Shown here: piece by piece, positions 37,071-45,065 of the stretch
Layout: the number at the start of each line of letters is the position of its first letter
Numbering within the stretch: the first letter of the stretch is position 1
DNA from: Bacteroidales bacterium
GTDB lineage: Bacteria > Bacteroidota > Bacteroidia > Bacteroidales > UBA10428
Direction: 5' to 3'
Assembly: GCA_016938235.1 (NCBI GenBank)
Contig: JAFGVA010000128.1
Coordinates: forward strand, 1 to 63,171
Length of the DNA stretch: 63,171 nucleotides
Made by a program: the position numbers and the translations under genes
Notes under the pieces: generated by a model
Told to the model about the DNA's origin: nothing
Database searches by the model: none
Seen by the model: the letters and a program-made list of their open reading frames with translations, nothing else

Positions 37071-38255
37071 ATGAGAATTGTATCAGGAAAATATCTTCTT
37101 TTTGGGTTTCTGTTTTGTATTTGCTCATGTTCAACTTTGAAAAAAAGCCTTAATGATGTTCCACAATATTTTTCAGAAGAAAGTGAAAAACAGAAATTAA
37201 TTTCCGATGCCCGGTATTGCTCGCAAAGCGAAGATTACGAAAATGCTATTATTCTCTATAATCAATTAATTGAAAAATACCCTTTACAAGGAACCTATTA
37301 TACCGAAAAAGCCAATGTACTTTATAAGCAGGGCCAATATGCTGAATCTCTGATTTATTTAAATAAAGCTATTGAATTACAAGACGATAACATATTTGAC
37401 TCATATTATTTAAGAGCTGAAATCTTCTATGAACAGGAAAAATTACAAGAAGCAAAAAAAGATTTTGAAAAGGCTACAGAACTTAAAAAAAACTGCTCTT
37501 CCTGTTATAATTACTTAGCTTCGATAAACAGCAGACTATATGAAGATTTGCAGGCTATTGCCAATTTTAAAAAAGCCATTGAACTTGACCCTTTAATAAC
37601 TACATATTACCAGAACCTTGCTCTTGAATATGCTAAACAAAATCTTTTCGATTCTTCACTTACATTTTTGAACAAAGCCATTATAATAAATAGGAATAAA
37701 GCATCGCTCTATTTTGTAAAGGGCATTATTTTATATGAAAAAGATGACCGAATTCGTGCCGATTCAAATACTATCAAAAGCCTGAAAATGGATCCGTCAA
37801 TTTCTGAACTTCTTCTTACAGAAGTTTACCACTCGGTTATGAATAATAAATTATCCTTTGCAGCACACTTACTTGATATGGGTATTTCTGTATATCCCAC
37901 CCATATTCCATTTCTAATAAAACGTGCCGAAATCTGCGAATATAAGAGAGATAATACATGCGCTATTGAATTTTACTCACGGGCATTAAGTATCCATTCA
38001 GCAGAAACTGACTGGTATTTGAAACGGGGGAAGTTATTATTCATGGAACAAAATTACAATGAGGCAATAATTGATTTTTCCAGGGTATTGGAAAGTCAGC
38101 CCTACAATACCGAAATATTACTGAAAAGAGGATATGCTTTATACCGTTTAAATAATTCTGAAGGAGCAGAAGCCGACTGGACTGCTGCATATAATCAGGG
38201 AGACAATCGGGCAAAAGAATACCTGAAAATTTACCTTAAAGTTGAATATCCATAA
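37071..38255 (+). CDS. TPR-repeat lipoprotein
   Basis: 394 residues with a lipoprotein signal ('FGFLFCICSCSTL') and about nine or ten TPR units over residues 40-390 ('YENAIILYNQLIEKYPLQGT', 'YAESLIYLNKAIELQDDNIF', 'LQAIANFKKAIELDPLITTY', 'NYNEAIIDFSRVLESQPYNT'). It is probably a periplasmic or outer-membrane scaffold; no enzymatic motif is seen. The gene is the second of a possible unit with the Ig-like lipoprotein gene 76 bases upstream. Confidence 0.85.
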   Translation: MRIVSGKYLLFGFLFCICSCSTLKKSLNDVPQYFSEESEKQKLISDARYCSQSEDYENAIILYNQLIEKYPLQGTYYTEKANVLYKQGQYAESLIYLNKAIELQDDNIFDSYYLRAEIFYEQEKLQEAKKDFEKATELKKNCSSCYNYLASINSRLYEDLQAIANFKKAIELDPLITTYYQNLALEYAKQNLFDSSLTFLNKAIIINRNKASLYFVKGIILYEKDDRIRADSNTIKSLKMDPSISELLLTEVYHSVMNNKLSFAAHLLDMGISVYPTHIPFLIKRAEICEYKRDNTCAIEFYSRALSIHSAETDWYLKRGKLLFMEQNYNEAIIDFSRVLESQPYNTEILLKRGYALYRLNNSEGAEADWTAAYNQGDNRAKEYLKIYLKVEYP

Positions 38256-38332
38256 AAAGAAGTGCCCGAATTCCCATGGGGAAAACAGGCAACTTCGTTG
38301 CTTATATCGATTAGGGTGCCAGCAGAGCCAGA

Positions 38333-41300
38333 CTAAAACTTAAGCTCTAATACCATCTGAATTCCTCTTGAAACGGGATAATAGTTTTTGTCAATGCCCG
38401 GCAAAGTCTGGGCTTTGCTTTGTTCAATCAGATTCCAGTTGTTAAATTCAGGATCCTGACCTTTATAATTTGTTAGTGTTAAAAGATTTAACCCGGTAAT
38501 TCCCAGGCTTAACTTTTCGATACCCAGTCGCTTAATACTTCTGGAGCTAAACTCATAAACCAGGCTTAAATCGGATAGACGAAGGTAAGAAGCCTCTTCG
38601 ACCGACAAATCGGTAAGTATTCCATCGCTATTACCTGTTGTTAGTTCTGAAACTTCATAACCGCAATATTCCTGAAAGGTGCTTAAATTAATCGCCTGGT
38701 TACCGTAAGTATAATTGAATAAGGCCGACAAGTCGAATTTCCCGAATTCTAATTCAAAACCAAAACCGCCGTAAATTTTTGGATTGGTATTAACCAGCGG
38801 CTCCCTGTCAAGTTCGTTTATAACACCATCTTTGTTTACGTCTGCCAACATAAGAACCTGATTTTCTTTATCGATATTCTGAACACGATATCCGTAGTAT
38901 AATCCCAAAGGTTCGCCTGTTTTTAACTCCTGCCCTGTTAAAACGCCCCCGATATTTCGGTATATTCCTCCTGATGTAGCAACATCCAGTTCGGTTATTT
39001 CTGTCCGGTAAAAGCCAATATTCGAGTTTATCCTTAATTTCAGAGAATAAAGAAAAGGCAGAAATGTTTCAATATTTGCATCAAAACCTTTGCTTACATA
39101 ATCTCCTGCATTTATCCATTCGTAACTTGTTTCATTAACACAATTCAGGAAATACATCTCTTTTGTTATATGTCTGAAATAATCTGCCCTTATACTTAGG
39201 CGGTTTGAAAACAACCCAAGGTCAATACCAAGATTTTGTTTACCGTTTTTTTCCATTGATAACCCGGGTGAAGTACTTATTTCTGGTACCTCATCACTTA
39301 ATCCAAACAAACTATAGTAAACCGGGTTAAAAGTCATGAACATGGGAAGCATTGGTTTGCTGTTTGTTCCGATGCTGTACCTGACTTTAAAATTAGTAAT
39401 AGCTCCAACAGCATTCATAAAGTTTTCGTCAGATATTTTCCAACCTAATGACACATATGGTAAGTGATTCCATTCACCAGTAGCAAACTCCGGAGATTTT
39501 TCAACCCGATAAATTATCGAGGTGTAATACCTGTTTCTTATATCGTATTTCAAACTACTGAAAAAAGTGTTCATATTTACCTTCTGGCTAAGACTCTGAG
39601 AACTGTTTTCTGTACTTTTTGTGTTCTGTTTCAGGTAATTATGTTCGTAATTATTTTCAAAATCGGCAATAAAGTTAAGATTATGAATTCCTGTACTTAA
39701 GGAATACTTTATACCTGCTGAATATTTACTGTAACCATATTTTTGATAAATTTCAGCATCCTCTTCCAAGGTTATTTTGTAATTATTTTCACGATAATTT
39801 TTTCCGTAATTTCCAAACAGGTACAAACCATCAACAGGTAATTTAAGCTCTGCATTTAAATTACCTAAAAGCTGACATTCTGTCGAATTTGTCTCAATCA
39901 GGTTATCTAATGAAGATCCTTTGTAAGGAGCTACAGATTTTATATTGGCATAATTTCCTTTTACATTACCACTTATTGAAAGGTAATTACGAAACATAAT
40001 AAGGTTAAAAACATTTGATGCCGTATAATTCTTAAGTCCTGTATTCTGAATAACTCCCGCATCATTATTATAACCGGCATTAAACTTTACAGTGTATTTA
40101 TTTGATCCCGATGAGTAGTTCAACGCGTATTTCTGTGTACTGGCCGGCTCAACTAAATCTTTGTACCATAGATTTGATTCACTAATCAATGATTGTGGCA
40201 AATCTGCTTTTTTGATACCTGCTTGTGCTTTAAAATTTACCTTATGCTTACCAAAAGCTCCTTCTTTTGTATTAATTATTATAACACCATTACCGGCCCG
40301 GTTTCCATATATACTAGAAGCGGCAGCATCTTTCAGAATTTCAATCGATTCTATATCGTCGGGATTTACTGATAAAAGCGGATCCTGGTCGAAATCGCCG
40401 GCCTGAACCGGAACACCATCAACTATATACAATGGCTGATTACCGGAAGACAAAGAATTATTGCCACGAATACGAATGCTGGTTCCGGTTCCGGGAGCAC
40501 CACTATTATTTACAATTTGTACCCCGGCAGCCCTTCCCTGTATCGTAGAAGCAACCGACATGTTGGTAGTGGTTGTAAAATTGTCGGATGATACAGAAGC
40601 AATCGACCCGGTAACAGACGACTTCATTTGAGTACCATAGCCTACAACCAATACTTCGGTTAAACTAAGTACATCTTCAGTTAATGAAATAGAACCTGTG
40701 TTTGTTAAAGCCTGAACATTTTGCACATTAGCGACTGCAGCATTGCTCACACCTTTCGGAAGTGGTAAAGGCTGTTTTACTGATGTTAGAGTTTGGCTTT
40801 CATTTCTAACCAAACTATCAACTGCAATAAAGGAAGTATATTGGGTTAGTAAATTGTATTTAAGCCCCAGGTCTGTAACTTCTGATACCTGTTCCTGAGT
40901 TAAACTTTGACTGTTACTATACGAAGGATTTGTATAATAATGAGCAAAATCGTCGATATACCGTATTTTGTTTCTTGCCCACAAATAGCGTAATGCCTGT
41001 GTGTTTTCCCGGTTTGCATTTTTGAGGTTGAAAATTTGAACATAGGGCACATTTCCGCTTACACCTTTTACTTTTATTGTACCCTCGGGGCTGCCTTTAT
41101 ATTTTCCGTATACAAGAATCGAACGTTGGGCAAATACATCGGGTATGCCTGAAGGTTCGTAATCGTATGCCTCAAAGTCACCAAAGTCAATCCTGATATC
41201 GGTTAAAACCGGGTATTTTATAAGATCAATGAGTTTTTCCCCGGCTATTTCGCCTTCCGATTGATTTGTAGCAACAAAAGACTCTCCCATTCCGGCATGC

Positions 41301-42916
41301 GATAAACCCTCAATAAGATATCGATTACATGACGAGCCTAATCCAAAAGCAAAAAGATTGGCTTCATTCAGGTTATCGCGTACATATTGAAAAGTTTCTT
41401 TTTCAAATGAAACATAACCATCGGTTAGCACGATAAACGTTCTTGAGTAACCAGGTTGAGGACCGACTTTCATGGCACGTTTCAATGCCGCCAATAATTC
41501 GGTTCCTCCCCCGCCATGCTGGCTGTTCATGTTTTTTATTCCATACTGAACATTGGTAAATGTTGCAGGTTGAGATGATTCCCACAACATATTGCTTCCA
41601 CCGGCAAATGTGAGAATATTATACTTATCTTCCGTATTAAGACCTCCTAACAATTTTCGCATGGTCGCTTTTGAAACATCAAGCGGGAACCCGCTCATAG
41701 AGCCCGAAACATCAATCACAAAAATATATTCACGTTTTGTAATATCGGCTTCCTGCGGGGCTTTGGGGGGTTCCATCATGAGTAAGAAGAAATTCTCATC
41801 TTCATGTTCGTAAAGCAGAATTCCCGATTCTACTTTTCCTCCGCGTAAACCAAACCTCAGAATAAAATCGCGGTTCCCCCCATAAGCCTCCTCAGAATCT
41901 AGTTTAATACTTGCTGTTTTTTCATCGGAATAATTTGTAAGTACTTTATGTGTTGTACAAGCTAGTTTTTTAATAGGAATGCCTGAATTCAGATTTACTT
42001 TTATATCGAAAGTATTCAAAGGCTTGCTGCCCTCAGTAAGGTAAGGATTTTCTATCCATTTTTCAGCGTTGTTTTCAGGTGTATTTGAATACCTTGGACC
42101 CACAACAGTTGGATAAACAAATTCATAAATACCATCAACCGATTCAAGCATTTCGGTATATTTCATGGTAACCTCAATAGTATCTCCGGGAAGAATATTG
42201 GCAACGTTCATCTGAAAAACATTAGGCCTTTGCTGCTCAAGAAGAGTAGCTGTTTTGCCCTCTTGTTTTGCAGTTTCATAATCGGTTCGGGCCTGCTGTT
42301 TTTCTTTGATTTTTGCTTTAAGAATTCGATTACCGATACGCATATTCATACCATATACGGCAGCTTTTGTCGAACCCGGAAAAATATAAATTGCCTCCAG
42401 GGTATTTCTACCTTCATTTACATAAAGTTGTTTTACGGTAACATCGGCGATTACCCCGGCAATATTTACCTCGGCGGTTGTTGATTTTAGTGGCATCCTG
42501 TCAACAAATGAATCATCGCTTTTAACAAAAAAGTAGGGTGAAAGTGTTTTATCTCCCCCATCGGGTATGGTATGGTGAAAAACTTCATTATTGTCATTTT
42601 CTGTTTCATCCATATTACTTTTGGCTTGCGAACTTCCCGACTCAGCAGTAACCAGCATTTCTTGCGGTACAAAGCCAACATAGCTAAAAATTAAAATCGA
42701 ACCCACAGGAGCTTCTATTGAATAAAAGCCATTGATATCAGTAATTGTTCCGGTTGTTGTTCCCTTAATTGAGATAGTTACACCGGGCATTGGTTCACCC
42801 TGGCTGTCGTTAAGTATACCCGAAATAGTTCTGGTATTCTGAGCCATAAGGCTAACAAATAATAAGTTTATCACCAGGAAAAGACTTATTCTCTTTATTC
42901 TTCGTATTGTTTTCAT
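38333..42916 (-). CDS. Fusion: CarboxypepD_reg-like, VIT, VWA and SusC-type TonB-dependent receptor
   Basis: A 1527-residue chain (start at ATG 42916; a longer frame to 43006 only adds residues before the signal peptide). Order: signal peptide (1-25), carboxypeptidase-like regulatory domain (28-92), VIT domain (about 125-265; 'ADVTVKQLYVNEGRNTLEAIY', 'RTDYETAKQEGKTATLLEQQ'), a beta linker, a VWA domain (about 396-580) with complete MIDAS residues Asp402, Ser404, Ser406, Thr472 and Asp499, the usual VIT-VWA tail 'LTQYTSFIAVD', then a TonB-box-like 'LTEVLVVGYG' (752-761), plug (about 762-885; 'GNNSLSSGNQPLYIVDGVPV', 'ASSIYGNRAGNGVIIINTK') and a barrel to the end. No SusD gene neighbours it. Domain families are known separately; their joining in one chain is unusual. 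Confidence 0.88.
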   Translation of the reverse strand: MKTIRRIKRISLFLVINLLFVSLMAQNTRTISGILNDSQGEPMPGVTISIKGTTTGTITDINGFYSIEAPVGSILIFSYVGFVPQEMLVTAESGSSQAKSNMDETENDNNEVFHHTIPDGGDKTLSPYFFVKSDDSFVDRMPLKSTTAEVNIAGVIADVTVKQLYVNEGRNTLEAIYIFPGSTKAAVYGMNMRIGNRILKAKIKEKQQARTDYETAKQEGKTATLLEQQRPNVFQMNVANILPGDTIEVTMKYTEMLESVDGIYEFVYPTVVGPRYSNTPENNAEKWIENPYLTEGSKPLNTFDIKVNLNSGIPIKKLACTTHKVLTNYSDEKTASIKLDSEEAYGGNRDFILRFGLRGGKVESGILLYEHEDENFFLLMMEPPKAPQEADITKREYIFVIDVSGSMSGFPLDVSKATMRKLLGGLNTEDKYNILTFAGGSNMLWESSQPATFTNVQYGIKNMNSQHGGGGTELLAALKRAMKVGPQPGYSRTFIVLTDGYVSFEKETFQYVRDNLNEANLFAFGLGSSCNRYLIEGLSHAGMGESFVATNQSEGEIAGEKLIDLIKYPVLTDIRIDFGDFEAYDYEPSGIPDVFAQRSILVYGKYKGSPEGTIKVKGVSGNVPYVQIFNLKNANRENTQALRYLWARNKIRYIDDFAHYYTNPSYSNSQSLTQEQVSEVTDLGLKYNLLTQYTSFIAVDSLVRNESQTLTSVKQPLPLPKGVSNAAVANVQNVQALTNTGSISLTEDVLSLTEVLVVGYGTQMKSSVTGSIASVSSDNFTTTTNMSVASTIQGRAAGVQIVNNSGAPGTGTSIRIRGNNSLSSGNQPLYIVDGVPVQAGDFDQDPLLSVNPDDIESIEILKDAAASSIYGNRAGNGVIIINTKEGAFGKHKVNFKAQAGIKKADLPQSLISESNLWYKDLVEPASTQKYALNYSSGSNKYTVKFNAGYNNDAGVIQNTGLKNYTASNVFNLIMFRNYLSISGNVKGNYANIKSVAPYKGSSLDNLIETNSTECQLLGNLNAELKLPVDGLYLFGNYGKNYRENNYKITLEEDAEIYQKYGYSKYSAGIKYSLSTGIHNLNFIADFENNYEHNYLKQNTKSTENSSQSLSQKVNMNTFFSSLKYDIRNRYYTSIIYRVEKSPEFATGEWNHLPYVSLGWKISDENFMNAVGAITNFKVRYSIGTNSKPMLPMFMTFNPVYYSLFGLSDEVPEISTSPGLSMEKNGKQNLGIDLGLFSNRLSIRADYFRHITKEMYFLNCVNETSYEWINAGDYVSKGFDANIETFLPFLYSLKLRINSNIGFYRTEITELDVATSGGIYRNIGGVLTGQELKTGEPLGLYYGYRVQNIDKENQVLMLADVNKDGVINELDREPLVNTNPKIYGGFGFELEFGKFDLSALFNYTYGNQAINLSTFQEYCGYEVSELTTGNSDGILTDLSVEEASYLRLSDLSLVYEFSSRSIKRLGIEKLSLGITGLNLLTLTNYKGQDPEFNNWNLIEQSKAQTLPGIDKNYYPVSRGIQMVLELKF

Positions 42917-43062
42917 AGGAATAATTATTTGGTTTCCTGTATGAAAACTGAAAATTAGAATCCCCCTAAAACAATTTGTTTTTTTGCTACTGTATTCAGA
43001 TAACAATAAGATGCAACCAAAATGGTATAATTTTTGTTATTATTGGTAAAAACCAAACACTT

Positions 43063-43779
43063 ATGAAAACCTTTACCCTGTGTACTCTTTTGTATGTAGT
43101 TACTTTTACAGGATTTTCGCAAGCAGTACCCCTGGTTCCGTATTTAGCCTCAAACACTTTTGAAGAATATGGTCGTGTGTTCGCTTATGAAAACATTGAT
43201 GATGTAATTGTTTCTATAGGATTTGAATCATATAATAAAAATGAATTTATTCTTGAACTGACAATCGATAACCAGTCTGACGACACAATATTTTTTGATC
43301 CTGCCGAAGTTTATGCATTCAGAGACTGGGAAAATTTTACTGTAATAGATGATCAATTGTATTTCGCTGTAAATCCTGAAGTGGAACTGGATAGCATCTA
43401 CCAGACAGCAATGGTTGAAGAACAGATAATAAAAGACACCAAAAAGGCAAGTATTGTATTAGGAATTGTTTATGTTGCAGCCGAAATAGCCGGTATTTCT
43501 TCAGATGCCAGCTATAACACAATGGAGTTTGTTCGTGGAGCCCATGATTTAGCCCAGTTTGGTTTAGCTGTTTCGCGCGAAGAAGCCAGAAACAAACTAT
43601 GCAATATATACCATTACGAAGATTACTGGGTAAATGGTGCATTAAGAACTACCATCATTCCTCCCGGAAAATATGATAGTGGCAAACTACACTTTAGAAT
43701 ACCTAAGGCTGAAATTTATAAAATTTTTCTGCCTGTTGAAGACAGAATTTACAGATTTGGGTTTATTAAGGATATATAA
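43063..43779 (+). CDS. Secreted protein of unknown function
   Basis: 238 residues from the ATG at 43063 ('MKTFTLCTLLYVVTFTGFSQ' is a clear signal peptide); the frame extends to 42976 but only before the signal. The mature part has a beta-rich first half ('NKNEFILELTIDNQSDDTIFF'), a helical middle segment (about residues 110-170) and a final beta part ('GKYDSGKLHFRIPKAEIYKIF') resembling the layout of conserved Bacteroidota periplasmic proteins. I recognise no family. It diverges from the VIT-VWA-SusC fusion gene with only about 146 bases between starts, so joint regulation is possible. Confidence 0.6.
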   Translation: MKTFTLCTLLYVVTFTGFSQAVPLVPYLASNTFEEYGRVFAYENIDDVIVSIGFESYNKNEFILELTIDNQSDDTIFFDPAEVYAFRDWENFTVIDDQLYFAVNPEVELDSIYQTAMVEEQIIKDTKKASIVLGIVYVAAEIAGISSDASYNTMEFVRGAHDLAQFGLAVSREEARNKLCNIYHYEDYWVNGALRTTIIPPGKYDSGKLHFRIPKAEIYKIFLPVEDRIYRFGFIKDI

Positions 43780-43904
43780 TTCCGGCTACCCTCTTTCTCA
43801 GATAGAAATCGACGGCAAATGAATAAAATAAAAACCGTTTCGAAGGGAGGAAATTTTGTATCTGGTGAGAAATATTGTTGAATAAGTATAAATTATACAA
43901 AATT

Positions 43905-44870
43905 TCAAGGATAACATTCATCCGGCTTAAATACTTCGGGATAAAGATTTCTTAGATATTTCCTGGATTGATAACACAAATCACATTCATCGTAAAACTC
44001 TTCGGGAACTATTAAGCCCTGTTCCAATGCTTCAGAAAACAATCCTTTGGGGCCTTCCTTATCGAGCTTTTCAAGTATTGGAATAGCAGATACATTATAG
44101 TTTTCTACTATTTCCCTGAAAGGGGTTTGAAAAACATTACCAATCACAATTCCATAACAAATCATAACATTGCCGTAAGGATCAATCCAAACCATTGCCG
44201 GATTAAAGGGTGAACGTTCACCCAGACAGGTATTTAGTTCTGTGCATTTCCCTTGTGGAATTTTCCTTTTCTTGGGAATATTGATAGCACTCCCCTTCCC
44301 AATTGAGCGTTCTGTGGCAGATGCGACCGGAAAACCAGCACCACCATCAACTCTGTTGGTTATTAATTCGGTTTCTTTATTAATTTTTTCGGCACCCTGA
44401 ATACCTTCTGCCAGTCGAGCACCCATAATGTATGTATGGGTTTTTAAACTACTTTGCGAAATAACTTTAACTAAATTACCGGGGCCAGTTTCCGGCATTT
44501 GTTGCTGGTGGTAGTAATCGGCTGATACTGCTATGCCGGTAACTCCGATTTTCTGCAATTCTGATACAGTTTGCTCTGTTTTTTTTATTTCGGTAGCCCA
44601 GTACGCATTAGTTGAAAGACCAATATTTTTTTGAAAGTACTTGCGAATTCTTTTTAATATTTCTTTAAGTTTTTTCTGGTCTATAAAAATTTCTCCTCCG
44701 CTTAAATGTTGCCAGAACATGTGTTTATCATAAGGAAAATCTTTGAGTACCAGGTCTATCATATCCGGGTTCATATATTTTTTTTCACCCTTGGTCTCAA
44801 AGAAACAATGATTGCAACTCAGGTTGCAGTTGTATGTTGTTATCCAGGTTATTCCGGTAAGTTTTAGCAT
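43905..44870 (-). CDS. Radical SAM protein with SPASM-like C-terminus
   Basis: 321 residues. The Cx3Cx2C cluster motif 'CNLSCNHC' sits at residues 15-22, followed by 'LSGGEIFID' (SAM-binding) and 'AVSADYYH'. The C-terminal third has further cysteines ('KCTELNTCLG', 'MICYG', 'DECDLCYQSRKYL') that may bind auxiliary Fe-S clusters, as in SPASM/twitch enzymes. Substrate unknown. No precursor peptide or partner gene is evident. Downstream genes are dnaG on the same strand beyond a repeat element. Confidence 0.85.
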   Translation of the reverse strand: MLKLTGITWITTYNCNLSCNHCFFETKGEKKYMNPDMIDLVLKDFPYDKHMFWQHLSGGEIFIDQKKLKEILKRIRKYFQKNIGLSTNAYWATEIKKTEQTVSELQKIGVTGIAVSADYYHQQQMPETGPGNLVKVISQSSLKTHTYIMGARLAEGIQGAEKINKETELITNRVDGGAGFPVASATERSIGKGSAINIPKKRKIPQGKCTELNTCLGERSPFNPAMVWIDPYGNVMICYGIVIGNVFQTPFREIVENYNVSAIPILEKLDKEGPKGLFSEALEQGLIVPEEFYDECDLCYQSRKYLRNLYPEVFKPDECYP

Positions 44871-44910
44871 TTTTTAAAGAAATAATATAAGCTACACGAA
44901 ACTTTTTAAT

Positions 44911-45020
44911 CGTCATTCCCGCGTAGGCGGGAATCTCCATCAAATATAAAAGTGCATTGTTGCTCAAAAATTGGAGATCTCCGTTCCGAAAGCTTTCGGA
45001 ACTCGTACCTCGTACACAGA
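44911..45020. repeat. CGTCATTCC-type intergenic repeat element, copy B
   Basis: Begins CGTCATTCCCGCGTAGGCGG, with the hairpin TTCCCGC/GCGGGAA, then AATCTCC...GGAGATCT and a perfect 20-bp palindrome GTTCCGAAAGCTTTCGGAAC (44983-45002). Similar in its CGTCATTCCC...GGGAATCTCC head to the element at 2053-2194. Non-coding. Confidence 0.65.
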
Positions 45021-45065
45021 TGAAGTTGAAAATAAGGAGGAGAATTATTTGATTTATGTGACATC

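Noticed and set aside
38256-38332. Strong terminator between the TPR lipoprotein and fusion genes
   Set aside because: Only a weak imperfect stem (GAAGTGCC / GGCAACTTC) with no T run was found.
38333-42916. The VIT-VWA-SusC gene as an assembly joint of two genes
   Set aside because: The frame stays open over 4.58 kb with no stop and the linker (residues about 715-750) is ordinary coding sequence; a read check is still listed.
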